Part shown: positions 41,136-50,373 of the stretch, in pieces
Numbering within the stretch: position 1 is the stretch's first letter
Layout: every line of letters starts with the position of its first letter
DNA from: Pelistega indica
Lineage (GTDB): Bacteria; Pseudomonadota; Gammaproteobacteria; Burkholderiales; Burkholderiaceae_B
DNA length: 64,000 bases
Reading direction: 5' to 3'
Assembly: GCF_000506865.1 (NCBI RefSeq)
Contig: NZ_AYSV01000063.1
Location: 1-64,000, forward strand
Notes under the pieces: model-generated
What the model was told of the DNA's origin: nothing
What the model saw: the letters and a program-made list of their open reading frames with translations, nothing else
The model's database searches: none
Made by a program: the position numbers and the translations under genes

Positions 41136-42892
41136 ATGAATGACCACAGCCACAAGAACTTAATCAGTAAGTCATTGAACTATGCAACAAAGCCTCGACG
41201 TTTTTATTGGATTGCACCAGTTTTCGTGATTTTGCTATATACAGTCGTCATGATTGCATTTTTTAGTCTACAACAAATTCAGACTAATCTATTACCCTAT
41301 TTTGTCGATAATAACGAAGGATTGCAACGACTATTAAACCTCATTATTATTGCCTTATCTGTTCTAATTATTTTCTAGTTTATTCCTGATGTGGCGATTT
41401 AACAGTCAACGTGCGAATACTGAACAAGCGCTTGAAACTGAAACTATTTTCCGACGAGCGATGGAAAACTCCATGTCCACAGGGATGCGAGTGATTGATA
41501 TGCAAGGACGCATCATCTATGTCAATCCGGCTTTTTGTCGCCTCATTGGTTGGGATGAAACTAGCTTGGTAGGGTCTACTCAGCCATATCCTTATTGGAT
41601 TCCCGGTAAACACCAAGAACATATGCGCACCATGGAACTAGTATTAACCGGCAAAACGCCAAGTTCTGGTCTAGAGCTTGAAGTCCAACGCCGTGATGGA
41701 ACACACTTTACTGCTCGTATGTATGTTTCTCCCATGCGTAATCCTGACGGTCATCAAATAGGTTGGATGACCTCTATGACAGACATTACTGAACCTAAAC
41801 GTGTACGTGAAGCACTTTCCGCCGCACACGAACGCTTTATGACCGTATTAGAAAGTTTAGATGATGCTATTTCAGTCGCTGCCGATACGCCTAATGGAAT
41901 TGAAATTCTTTTTGCTAATCGTACCTATCGTCGTTTATTCGGCTCTCAACCCTATGGACATCAAGAACTACTAAAACAGAGTAAAGAAAATATTGACGGT
42001 GTTAATCAATACTTTATCCCCTTAGTTAATATTTGGTTTGAAGTGCATCATCGCACACTAAGTTGGACTGATGGACGAAAAGTTAGGCTTCAAGTTGCTC
42101 GAGATATTACCGAAAGATTAAAATTTGAAGAAGAATCAAGGACTCAAACAAGAAAAAATTCAAATTACTAGTCGCTTAACAACAATGGGGGAAATGGCCT
42201 CTACGTTAGCACATGAGTTAAACCAACCATTAACGGCTATTGTTAACTACAATACGGCAGCCATTGGCCTATTGAAAGCAGGTCAAACTGATAACCCAAT
42301 GCTAATTACTGCGCTAGAAAAATCAGCCTCACAAGCTGAACGTGCTGGCAAAATTATTAGTCGTATTAAGGCTTTTGTCAAACGCAGTGATCCACGCAGA
42401 CAAAAAGTCTCTATTAATCGCATTCTATCAAATACCTTAGACTTAGCAGAATTAGATGCCCGTAAATATGGTAAGCAAATTGACTGTCATATTGAAGAAA
42501 ATCTCCCCGATGTATTTGCGGATCCTATTCTTATCGAGCAAGTCTTACTCAATCTGATTAAAAATGGTCTAGAGGCCATGCAACAGAGCGAAGAACCCGC
42601 TATCAAGGTTTTTGTAAAAAAAGTCGATCGGCACGCTGAAGTATCCGTTGTGGATCGTGGGCATGGGCTCAAAGAACCAGATAGACTTTTTGAACCCTTT
42701 TTTAGTACCAAAACAGAAGGTTTGGGCATGGGATTAAATATTTGCCGAACCATTATTGAATCTCATAATGGTCAATTATGGGCAACTTCTAACCCAGAAG
42801 GTGGTACTATATTTACGTTTAAAATACCCTTTGCTTATACAGATAGCAAAGATAAATTAACCACAGTAGAGGAAATCAATAATGACAAATAG
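41136..42892 (+). CDS. PAS-domain sensor histidine kinase, two frameshifts
   Basis: A membrane-anchored histidine kinase of ~585 codons spread over three frames. The N-terminus (41136-41378) has a membrane helix (FYWIAPVFVILLYTVVMIAFF), a short loop and a second helix. Near 41375 the frame shifts to LFLMWRFNSQRANTEQALETE, followed by a PAS domain (FRRAMENSMSTGMRVID, YVNPAFCRLIGWDE), a second PAS-like region and ITERLKFEEE. Near 42130 it shifts again to NQGLKQEKIQITSRL, then the H-box MASTLAHELNQPLTAIV, N-box LLNLIKNGLEAM and G-boxes ending GLGMGLNICRTIIESHNG. The fusion looks natural if one base is corrected at each place. It overlaps the regulator gene by 11 bases and is divergent from aceE. 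Confidence 0.82.
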
Positions 42893-43499
42893 CAGTAGCA
42901 CTATTTATATTGTAGATGACGATGATGCCGTAAGAGACTCCTTACGTTTCCTATTAGAAACCAATGGACATGAAGTGCTAACGTTTGCTAGTGGTGAAGA
43001 ATTCCTCGAAAAATATGATCCAACTATCGTTAGTATTCTTATTACCGATGTCCGTATGCCAGGGATGACAGGATTACAATTACAAGAAGAACTCAATGCT
43101 CGTAAAGCCAATATTCCTATTGTATTCATCACGGGTCACGGCAATGTACCAATGGTTGTAAACACCATGAAAAAAGGTGCTGTAGATTTTATCGAAAAAC
43201 CTTTCAATCTAGCCGATATCCAAGAAGTAATTTCTAACTTAACACGTGAGGCTATTGAACGTGCATCTGTTGCTCAAAGCCAACGTGCTAATGAGGAATT
43301 ACTCAACCGCTTAACTTCTAGAGAGCAACAAGTCCTTGGTAGAATTGTAGCTGGTCGTTTAAACAAACAAATTGCTGATGATTTGAACATCAGTATCAAA
43401 ACAGTAGAAGCGCATCGAGCAAACATCATGGAAAAGCTACAAGTATCTACTGTGGCTGACCTGATGAAAGTGGCTCTGCACGCCTCTAATAATCAATAG
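42882..43499 (+). CDS. FixJ/NarL-type response regulator
   Basis: 205 residues: receiver domain (1-120) with the acidic pocket VDDDD, phospho-acceptor Asp56 in ITDVRMPGMTG, and the Lys in FIEKPF; then a LuxR/FixJ-type helix-turn-helix (~135-200: LTSREQQVLGRIVAGRLNKQIADDLNISIKTVEAHR). It starts 11 bases inside the kinase gene, so the pair is translationally coupled and is a cognate two-component system. Targets are unknown. Its position beside the pyruvate dehydrogenase operon makes aceEF-lpdA the first candidate, by inference only. folD follows 18 bases downstream. Confidence 0.94.
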   Translation: MTNSSSTIYIVDDDDAVRDSLRFLLETNGHEVLTFASGEEFLEKYDPTIVSILITDVRMPGMTGLQLQEELNARKANIPIVFITGHGNVPMVVNTMKKGAVDFIEKPFNLADIQEVISNLTREAIERASVAQSQRANEELLNRLTSREQQVLGRIVAGRLNKQIADDLNISIKTVEAHRANIMEKLQVSTVADLMKVALHASNNQ

Positions 43500-43517
43500 T
43501 ATTTTTAAAGGATTATT

Positions 43518-44375
43518 ATGTCAGCAGCTATCATTGATGGTAAAGCACTTGCCAATTCAATTAAACAAAATTTAAGTGAAAGAATCCAACACCTAAAAGC
43601 AAACCACATTACCCCTGCTCTCACTGTCATTTTAGTAGGAGATGACCCTGCATCAGCAGTTTATGTGAATAGTAAACACAATACCTTCACTAGCTTGGGG
43701 TTGAAAAGTGAGGTGTTGCGTTTTCCTGCTGAAATTACACAAGAACAATTGTTAACAGAAATTCGCAAACTCAATCAACAGAAAGATTTACATGGTATTT
43801 TAGTGCAACTACCACTGCCTAAACATATTGATACCAATACAGTCATTGATACTATTGCACCCGAAAAAGATGTTGACGGTTTCCATGTGAGCAATGCTGG
43901 ATCCTTGATGACAGGCAATCCACGCTTTATTCCTTGCACGCCATATGGTGTGATGAAAATGCTTGAAGCACAAAAAGTAAATCTACGTGGTGCTGAGGCT
44001 GTTATTGTAGGTGCTAGCAATATTGTTGGTAAGCCTATGGCTCTATTGCTGCAAAAAGAAGGTGCAACCGTCACTATTTGCAATTCAAAGACCAGAGATC
44101 TAGCTGCACATACAAAACGTGCTGATATTCTTGTGGTAGCCACTGGTCGAGCAGAAATGATTACCGGCGATATGATTAAACCTGGTGCTGTTGTCATTGA
44201 CGTAGGAATTAATCGTATGGCAGATGGTAAATTAAAAGGCGATGTAGAGTTTTCATCTGCATCAGAAGTGGCTAGTGCCATCACACCAGTTCCTGGGGGC
44301 GTAGGACCTATGACAATTGTCATGCTGTTGGTTAATACAATTGAATCAGCAGAGCGCTCTTTAAAAACAGCCTAA
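43518..44375 (+). CDS. folD: Methylenetetrahydrofolate dehydrogenase / cyclohydrolase
   Basis: FolD, 285 residues, interconverts 5,10-methylene- and 10-formyl-tetrahydrofolate with NADP. Marks are the catalytic block [10 protein letters not shown] (Tyr and Lys), [40 protein letters not shown], the nucleotide loop [17 protein letters not shown] and [21 protein letters not shown] lies ahead of the ATG at 43518. A hairpin follows the stop. Confidence 0.97.
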   Translation: MSAAIIDGKALANSIKQNLSERIQHLKANHITPALTVILVGDDPASAVYVNSKHNTFTSLGLKSEVLRFPAEITQEQLLTEIRKLNQQKDLHGILVQLPLPKHIDTNTVIDTIAPEKDVDGFHVSNAGSLMTGNPRFIPCTPYGVMKMLEAQKVNLRGAEAVIVGASNIVGKPMALLLQKEGATVTICNSKTRDLAAHTKRADILVVATGRAEMITGDMIKPGAVVIDVGINRMADGKLKGDVEFSSASEVASAITPVPGGVGPMTIVMLLVNTIESAERSLKTA

Positions 44376-44398
44376 CATCCCTATCTTATAGTGTCATA

Positions 44399-44438
44399 AC
44401 GGTGGTTTACTTTCTTTTAGAAGAAACCACCCTTTAGC
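44399..44438 (+). terminator. Probable terminator after folD
   Basis: An 8-base stem (GGTGGTTT 44401-44408, AAACCACC 44424-44431) with a 15-base loop, followed by CTTTAGCTTT. The T-tract is broken, so efficiency may be partial. Confidence 0.5.
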
Positions 44439-44563
44439 TTTAGCAATAAGCCCTTCTCTGCTTAGGAAGCATTCGTTGATTCATAATCAAGTTAATTTTA
44501 ACGCTAGGGCTAAAGCACAATTAGTACACGACAATAAAACTTATCAATTCAGGCAAGAATACA

Positions 44564-46621
44564 ATGACAAGCAATAATCCATTACTCGTTCCAGTCACAG
44601 AATTTATCGATTACTCCTCAATAAAAACAGAGCATATCGTCCCCGCCATAAAACAGTTATTAACTGAGAACAAAGCGCTTATTGAAGAAATCGCTGCAAG
44701 ACCTGCACCATTGACATGGGACAGTTTTGTAGAGTTTCTAGCCGTAAATTCTTCACAATTATGGCGTGCATGGAATGTCGTAAACCATCTTAATTCAGTG
44801 GTAAATACGCCTGAATTAAGAGCTGCCTACAATGAAATCCTACCGATTATCACTGAGTATTCAACATGGATTGGCTTAAACAAAGACCTCTATCATCACT
44901 ATAAAGCATTACATAATTCAGCAGAGTTTGACACATTAAGTCTCAGTCAACAACGTGTAATTACACTTGCTCTTCGAGATTTTAAATTAAGTGGTGTAGA
45001 ACTTGAAGGAAATGATAAGGAACGTTATGCACAAATTAGCGAGCAACTTGCTAACACATCACAAAAATTTAGCGAAAACTCTTTAGATGCAGTTGATAAT
45101 TGGGCACACTATGTACTTTCTAAGGATGAACTAACTGGCATTCCTGAAGATACTCTAGTTGCTGCAGCTGAGGCAGCTAAAGCCGATGGCAAAGATGGCT
45201 ATAAATTTACCCTAAAGATGCCGTCTTATCTTCCTGTTATGCAATATGCACGAAATGGCAAGCTACGTGAAATTATGTACCGTGGTTATAGCACTATTGC
45301 CTCTGACCAAGGTGATACCCGTTTTGACAACTCTGACAATATTGAACAATTATTACGTTTACGCCAAGAAGAATCACACTTGCTCGGGTTCAAAAATTTT
45401 GCCGATATGCAGTTGGAAACACGTATGGCTAACACAGCAGAACAAGTTATCAGCTTCTTACGCGATTTAGCCAGTCGAGCCAAACCTTATGCCTTAAAAG
45501 ATATAGATACACTCAAAGCCTTTGCTAAAGAAAAATTAGCCATTGACTCATTAAATCCATGGGACTATGCCTATGTGTCCGAGCAGCTAAGACAACAAAA
45601 ATACACCTATTCTGATGAAGAAATCAAACAATATCTCCCTGAGGATACTGTATTAAAAGGCTTTTTTGCTATTGTTAAAACGCTTTACCAAGTTGATTTT
45701 GCTCCTATTGCTATTTCAACATGGCATCCTGATGTCAAGGTTTTTGCCGTACAAGAAAATAACCAAACCATTGGATACATTTATTTTGATCTTTATGCCC
45801 GTGTAGGCAAGCAAAGTGGCGCATGGGTTGGTTCTGAAAGAAGTCGTCATATTTATAATGACAATACCATTACGCCAATTGTCTATTTGACATGTAACTT
45901 TACCCCTCCAACAGCAAACAAACCTGCCCTCTTGTCACCAGATGATTTGATCACCTTATTCCATGAGAGTGGACATGCACTACATGCTTTATTATCAAAA
46001 GTTAAAGAGCCTGCTGCTTCACCTTTCTCTAGTGTAGAGTGGGATGCTATCGAACTCCCTTCTCAGTTTATGGAAAACTTTGTATGGGAATGGGAAGTAA
46101 TGGAGCCAATGACTCGTCATTGGGAAACCAACCAAAAACTACCTCATGATTTGTTTGCAAAAATGCTAGCTGCCAAAAATTTCCAAAGTGGTATGCAAAC
46201 TGTTCGACAAATCGAATTTGCTCTTTTTGATATGCTTATCCACCAAAAAACAGAGAAACTAACCATCCAAGATGTACTAGATATCTTAAATCAAGTACGC
46301 CAAGAAGTAGCTGTTATTATTCCTCCCACATGGAATAGATTTCCTCATAACTTCTCTCATTTATTTGCTGGAGGCTATGGGGCTGGTTATTATAGCTATA
46401 AATGGGCTGAGGTTTTATCAGCTGATGCCTATAGCCTATTCGAAGAAAACCGCACTCCACAAGGTAGTACTGTCAATCCTGATATTGGACGTCAATTCAA
46501 AGACAAAATTCTAGCGGTAGGAGGTTCTATGCCTGCAGCGGAATTCTTTAAAGCTTACAGAGGTAGAGATCCTCAACCAGAGGCATTATTGCGTCATAAT
46601 GGCATGCTAGAGAATATTTAA
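44564..46621 (+). CDS. prlC: Oligopeptidase A (M3 metallopeptidase)
   Basis: PrlC, 685 residues, a cytosolic zinc oligopeptidase of family M3 that degrades signal peptides and other short peptides. The zinc motif is LFHESGHALHALL (HEXXH) with the third ligand region VEWDAIELPSQFMENF. FAGGYGAGYYSYKWAEVLSADAY near the C-terminus is the substrate tyrosine loop. The length matches E. coli PrlC (680). Start at the ATG at 44564. Confidence 0.95.
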   Translation: MTSNNPLLVPVTEFIDYSSIKTEHIVPAIKQLLTENKALIEEIAARPAPLTWDSFVEFLAVNSSQLWRAWNVVNHLNSVVNTPELRAAYNEILPIITEYSTWIGLNKDLYHHYKALHNSAEFDTLSLSQQRVITLALRDFKLSGVELEGNDKERYAQISEQLANTSQKFSENSLDAVDNWAHYVLSKDELTGIPEDTLVAAAEAAKADGKDGYKFTLKMPSYLPVMQYARNGKLREIMYRGYSTIASDQGDTRFDNSDNIEQLLRLRQEESHLLGFKNFADMQLETRMANTAEQVISFLRDLASRAKPYALKDIDTLKAFAKEKLAIDSLNPWDYAYVSEQLRQQKYTYSDEEIKQYLPEDTVLKGFFAIVKTLYQVDFAPIAISTWHPDVKVFAVQENNQTIGYIYFDLYARVGKQSGAWVGSERSRHIYNDNTITPIVYLTCNFTPPTANKPALLSPDDLITLFHESGHALHALLSKVKEPAASPFSSVEWDAIELPSQFMENFVWEWEVMEPMTRHWETNQKLPHDLFAKMLAAKNFQSGMQTVRQIEFALFDMLIHQKTEKLTIQDVLDILNQVRQEVAVIIPPTWNRFPHNFSHLFAGGYGAGYYSYKWAEVLSADAYSLFEENRTPQGSTVNPDIGRQFKDKILAVGGSMPAAEFFKAYRGRDPQPEALLRHNGMLENI

Positions 46622-46647
46622 CCTTATGATATTAATTGAGGATTAAA

Positions 46648-47244
46648 ATGTTTAAAATCAAAACAATTTTTACAGCTCTCTCTTTATCAGCGAGTTTGTT
46701 TTTAAACACAGCCGTATTAGCTGAAACTACTATTTATGATATTAAGGGAAACTTACCTGATTTAAAATTTGATCTCAAAAAAATTGATAATGACCATTTC
46801 ACCGAGAAAAACTTACAGGGTAAGGTAGTTCTCGTTTTCTTTGGTTATGCCTCTTGCCCTGATATTTGTCCTACGACTATGGCTGAATTAAGCGAACTTA
46901 GAAACTCACTAAGCAAAGAGCAAATGGAAACAATGCAAATCGTGTTTATCAGTGTTGACCCTCATCGTGATACACCAAAAGTACTACAAGCCTATGTAGA
47001 TGCGTTTAATAATGGTGCTATAGGCCTGACAGGCACAGAAAAAGAAATTGCTGATATCGCTAAACGATACCGGGTTGCTTACCAAATTGGGAAACCTAAA
47101 TCTGCTGATGATGCCAATAATTATGAAGTAATGCACGCTCAAGGCATTTATATCTTTGATCGTGATGGCAAGGCTCGCTTGCTGAGTTCTAATGGTGAGG
47201 ACACTGATAAAATCAAGCAAAAGCTAGAGACTTTGTTTAATTAA
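46648..47244 (+). CDS. SCO1/SenC-family copper metallochaperone
   Basis: 198 residues from the ATG at 46648, preceded by TTGAGG; a TTG 12 bases earlier is rejected. A signal peptide (MFKIKTIFTALSLSASLFLNTAVLA) is followed by a thioredoxin-like SCO domain. The copper-binding cysteines are in ASCPDICPTTM and the third ligand histidine in VMHAQGIYIFD. FISVDPHRDTPKVLQAYVDAF is a family mark. SCO proteins deliver copper to the CuA site of cytochrome oxidase or reduce it. No oxidase genes are in this window; the gene is just downstream of prlC. Confidence 0.9.
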   Translation: MFKIKTIFTALSLSASLFLNTAVLAETTIYDIKGNLPDLKFDLKKIDNDHFTEKNLQGKVVLVFFGYASCPDICPTTMAELSELRNSLSKEQMETMQIVFISVDPHRDTPKVLQAYVDAFNNGAIGLTGTEKEIADIAKRYRVAYQIGKPKSADDANNYEVMHAQGIYIFDRDGKARLLSSNGEDTDKIKQKLETLFN

Positions 47245-47285
47245 TGAGTAAATTGCCTATATCTTTTTAAAATACTTATCACCAA

Positions 47286-47326
47286 ATAAATGCCATATCT
47301 GAATAACCTTTTAGTATGGCATTTAT
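47286..47326. terminator. Hairpin between convergent genes
   Basis: A perfect 12-base stem (ATAAATGCCATA / TATGGCATTTAT) with a 17-base loop, midway between the SCO1-type gene and the convergent SLC13-type gene. Probably a shared terminator, although T-runs are weak. Confidence 0.55.
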
Positions 47327-47339
47327 CATTTATAGACGA

Positions 47340-49109
47340 TTATGTGGTAAATGGCCAAAATATAGGAATAAATATGGCGCCCAAGACTAGGTAAATAAGA
47401 TTCAATGGTAAGCCGACCTTTAAGAAATCAATAAATCGATACCCCCCTGCACCATAGACCATAGTATTGGTTTGATAACCTACTGGGGTCATAAAACTAG
47501 TAGCCGCAGCAAATGCTACTGCAACAATAAAGGGGCTAGCATCCACTCCTAGTACCTTGGCAGTCGAAACGGCAATTGGTGTTAATAGAACAGCTGTTCC
47601 AGCATTACTCATAAATTCAGTTAGAATCATTGTCATTAAGTAAAGAATGATTAACACTACCAATGGACCAAAACCTTGTACTTTCCCCAAGGTATTATCG
47701 ACAATAAACTGTGCTGCCCCACTATTCGCCATCGCTTGCCCCAAAGGCAATAACCCAGCTAAGACAATAATAATACGCCAATCAATGCTGTCATAAGCAT
47801 CCTCTGCCGACAAACAACCAACCATTACCATCGCTACAGCACCTATTAATGACGTAATCACGATAGGTACTATATTCAGAGCTGCCAATAAAACTACAGC
47901 CCCCATGACACATAAAGCAAATTTAGCACGCCAATTCTTACCTTGCCGAACACTACCTTCTGACAACAAAATAAAATGATTATCCTGTCGTAAATCACTG
48001 ATATCTATTTCAGGCAAGGTCAATAATAAAATATCCCCTACCCTTAAAGAAATATCTCGCAAACGTTCTCTAACCACATTGCCTCGTCGCTGTATTCCCC
48101 ATACACGACAATCTTTATTCCATACCCGCATCAATAATGAGACATTTGTACCAATCCATTTTGAATTAGGCGCAATCATTACCTCTGCAATGCGTAACTG
48201 ATGTTGTTTGTCTTGAGGATTTAAGTCTTGATACCCTGAGCTATGTGCTAATTCATACTTAGCGACCAACTTTAAAATATCTTCAACCTCTCCTCGCACC
48301 AACAAAATATCATTCTCTTGTAGTTCTTGATGGGATGGCGTAGATAGCTTCTCACCATTACGTAATAAGCCAAGAATATAAACATTGAAGTTTTCATTCA
48401 ATTTTTCGTCATCAGCTAATTTATTAATAAGCGGTGATGATGCAAGTATTTTTAGCTCTACAACATACTTACCAAACCCTAACTCATCTTCGATTTTGGC
48501 ATGCGTATCAGGTAGCAACCATTTACTGATAAAGAGTAAATAAACTCCCCCGACTACTAAAAAAATCACTCCCATCGGTGTGAAATCGAACATTCCAAAC
48601 CCTTTATGTCCCTGTTGAATAGCAATAGAATTCACCAATAAGTTCGTTGATGTACCTATAAGAGTAGATACTCCTGCCATTTGTGAAACAAAAGATAGAG
48701 GAATCAACGCTTTTGACGGTGATAATTTGATTTGCTGACAAGCCGAAATAACAATTGGAATAAATACAGCAACTACAGCGGTGTTATTAACAAAAGGGGA
48801 TATAACAGAAGTAATCATGAGCAGAATCAATAAAAAAATCCATGCTGATTTTGCTTTGCCCAATAAAGCACCAATACCATCCAAAGCACCACTTTTTTGT
48901 AATCCAGTCGCTAACACAAACATAGCCGCCACAGTAATAGTAGCTGAGTTACTAAAACCTGCAATAGCTTCATCGACCGAGACCTGATGAGTTATCACCA
49001 ATAAAACCAATACTATTATGGCTACGGCATCCATACGAATTTTTTCTGTAGCAAACAATATAACAGCCAAAAATGTTATTGTTAATGTCGCAATTATATT
49101 TACATCCAT
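47340..49109 (-). CDS. SLC13/DASS-type anion transporter with RCK_C domains
   Basis: 589 residues, an inner-membrane permease of the divalent anion:Na+ symporter family (SLC13-like). About five N-terminal helices (to ~180) include FSNSATITVAAMFVLATGL, FVNNTAVVAVFIPIVI and VSTLIGTSTNLLVNSIA. Two cytosolic RCK_C (TrkA-C) modules follow at ~205-290 and ~300-385 (ENDILLVRGEVEDI, RVGDILLLTL). The C-terminal half has EFMSNAGTAVLLTPIAVS and PFIVAVAFAAATSFMTPVGYQTN. Substrates in the family include sulfate, phosphate and dicarboxylates; the actual one cannot be told. Start at the ATG at 49109. Confidence 0.9.
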   Translation of the reverse strand: MDVNIIATLTITFLAVILFATEKIRMDAVAIIVLVLLVITHQVSVDEAIAGFSNSATITVAAMFVLATGLQKSGALDGIGALLGKAKSAWIFLLILLMITSVISPFVNNTAVVAVFIPIVISACQQIKLSPSKALIPLSFVSQMAGVSTLIGTSTNLLVNSIAIQQGHKGFGMFDFTPMGVIFLVVGGVYLLFISKWLLPDTHAKIEDELGFGKYVVELKILASSPLINKLADDEKLNENFNVYILGLLRNGEKLSTPSHQELQENDILLVRGEVEDILKLVAKYELAHSSGYQDLNPQDKQHQLRIAEVMIAPNSKWIGTNVSLLMRVWNKDCRVWGIQRRGNVVRERLRDISLRVGDILLLTLPEIDISDLRQDNHFILLSEGSVRQGKNWRAKFALCVMGAVVLLAALNIVPIVITSLIGAVAMVMVGCLSAEDAYDSIDWRIIIVLAGLLPLGQAMANSGAAQFIVDNTLGKVQGFGPLVVLIILYLMTMILTEFMSNAGTAVLLTPIAVSTAKVLGVDASPFIVAVAFAAATSFMTPVGYQTNTMVYGAGGYRFIDFLKVGLPLNLIYLVLGAIFIPIFWPFTT

Positions 49110-49230
49110 TCATTACTCCTTCGGCTGTCTATTATAAAATCGAATCATAAGTTTCTCTGGCAAAGAAGATTAAAAAATCACAGTTTTTACCCTTAAACTT
49201 AGGTTTTTAGACAACAAAAGTGCAAAATCC

Positions 49231-49259
49231 TTGCGTTATTAAATACTTACTGTTAGAAT
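49231..49259 (+). promoter_or_regulatory. Sigma-70 promoter for rpsT
   Basis: TTGCGT (-35, 49231-49236) and TAGAAT (-10, 49254-49259) with 17 bases between, 38 bases ahead of the rpsT ATG. Confidence 0.65.
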
Positions 49260-49297
49260 ACTAGCTTTGCTGAATTAACTTAATAGAAGATACACAT

Positions 49298-49561
49298 ATG
49301 GCCAATACTGCCCAAGCTCGTAAACGTGCTCGCCAAGCTGTAGCACAAAACAAACACAACTCTAGCTTACGTTCTTTACTACGTACATCAATTAAGCGCG
49401 TTCGCCAAGCTATCGAAGCCGGCGATCAAGCTAAAGCGAATGAAGTTTTCTCTCGTGCAACTAGCGTAATTGATCGCGTTGCTGATAAGAAAATCATTCA
49501 CAAAAACAAAGCTGCTCGTCATAAAAGCCGTTTGGCTGCAGCTATTAAAGCCCTAGCTTAA
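49298..49561 (+). CDS. rpsT: 30S ribosomal protein S20
   Basis: S20, 87 residues, a three-helix bundle that binds the 5' domain and helix 44 of 16S rRNA. Characteristic stretches are [14 protein letters not shown] at the start, [22 protein letters not shown], and [23 protein letters not shown] at the end. It has its own promoter and a strong terminator, so it is monocistronic, as usual for rpsT. Confidence 0.98.
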   Translation: MANTAQARKRARQAVAQNKHNSSLRSLLRTSIKRVRQAIEAGDQAKANEVFSRATSVIDRVADKKIIHKNKAARHKSRLAAAIKALA

Positions 49562-49634
49562 TTTTCATTGCTCACATATTAAGTTGTGCGCAGATAGTCC
49601 TCTATAAATAATTATCTACGCTAGGGTTCAGCAT

Positions 49635-49668
49635 AAAAAAGACGCTATTTAAGATGGCGTCTTTTTTT
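49635..49668 (+). terminator. Intrinsic terminator after rpsT
   Basis: An 11-base stem (AAAAAAGACGC / GCGTCTTTTTT) with an 11-base loop and T7 on the plus strand, 74 bases after the rpsT stop. Confidence 0.88.
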
Positions 49669-49889
49669 CTTTCCTGATTTTTCTTTAAACCTTAATCGCA
49701 CGACTTTTTCTTAATCTTGAAGCCTTAATCTCTCAACTTCTCTTAATATAATCACCCTCCTCTTTTCCCCTCACTTTATTTTCAGCATTATCTATCTATT
49801 AGATATCTTTATGCTATCCAGTTAGCCTTATTTCTCCTCTCTAGCTAAACTCTTTGCTAAAAAAAGCACCCTCCTCTCATTCTTTTAAG

Positions 49890-49925
49890 GTCATTAAAAA
49901 AGCCCTTAAGTAAACACTTAAGAGC
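49890..49925 (-). terminator. Intrinsic terminator after the DUF3579 gene
   Basis: On the minus strand AGCTCTTAAG pairs with CTTAAGGGCT (one G-T wobble), followed by TTTTTTA. It lies about 35 bases after the DUF3579 stop. Confidence 0.75.
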
Positions 49926-49955
49926 TCTCTAAATCGACACAAAAAGAATAGGACC

Positions 49956-50246
49956 TTAATCAAACTCAGGTTCACCCTTTAACTCAATAGTAAGATCATT
50001 ATCTACAGCAAAATCATTAACAAACTTCCATGCTCTAGGCTCTAATTGGCGTAGGCGTTCATCAACTATCAAACATTTATTCCCATTAAAATCACTAGGA
50101 ATAACATAAGGGGAATAAGCGATATGGCTTTGTTGCAATCCGGGTGGACGAAATTGCGCCATTACACCTGCCAAACGCTCTGCCCAGTCACTAGGGCGAA
50201 ATTTTTGACCTTTTTTGGTCAGACCAATAATGATTAATTGTTGCAC
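49956..50246 (-). CDS. DUF3579-family protein
   Basis: A 96-residue protein matching the DUF3579 pattern of betaproteobacteria: IIGLTKKGQKFRPSDWAERLAGVMAQF, SHIAYSPYVIP, CLIVDERLRQLEPRAWKFVNDFA, then an acidic C-terminus. It has no membrane segment or signal peptide, and no function is established. As in relatives it is located between rpsT and argF, divergent from argF by 127 bases. The SPYV and RLRQLEPRAWKFV blocks are the most conserved-looking parts. Confidence 0.85.
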   Translation of the reverse strand: MQQLIIIGLTKKGQKFRPSDWAERLAGVMAQFRPPGLQQSHIAYSPYVIPSDFNGNKCLIVDERLRQLEPRAWKFVNDFAVDNDLTIELKGEPEFD

Positions 50247-50373
50247 TTCTTCTACTCTGCATCAATAGACATGTTATTTTATTCTATTTACACAAGAATT
50301 TCGACAAAATTTGGCATAATTGTTTATTATTAATATTTATACTTTCAAGTTCTTACTTTTTACTTTTATTGCT

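Larger units (their letters stand above)
49562..49955. other. Intergenic region rpsT / DUF3579 gene
   Basis: 394 bases between convergent genes. The rpsT terminator occupies 49635-49668 and the DUF3579-gene terminator 49890-49925. The 220 bases between are pyrimidine-rich on the plus strand (many CTCCTCTTTTC-like stretches) and hold no recognisable ORF, RNA or repeat. Confidence 0.6.

Noticed and set aside
43775-44323. A 182-codon open frame on the minus strand across folD
   Set aside because: Antisense shadow of a clearly conserved folD; no Shine-Dalgarno, no recognisable family.
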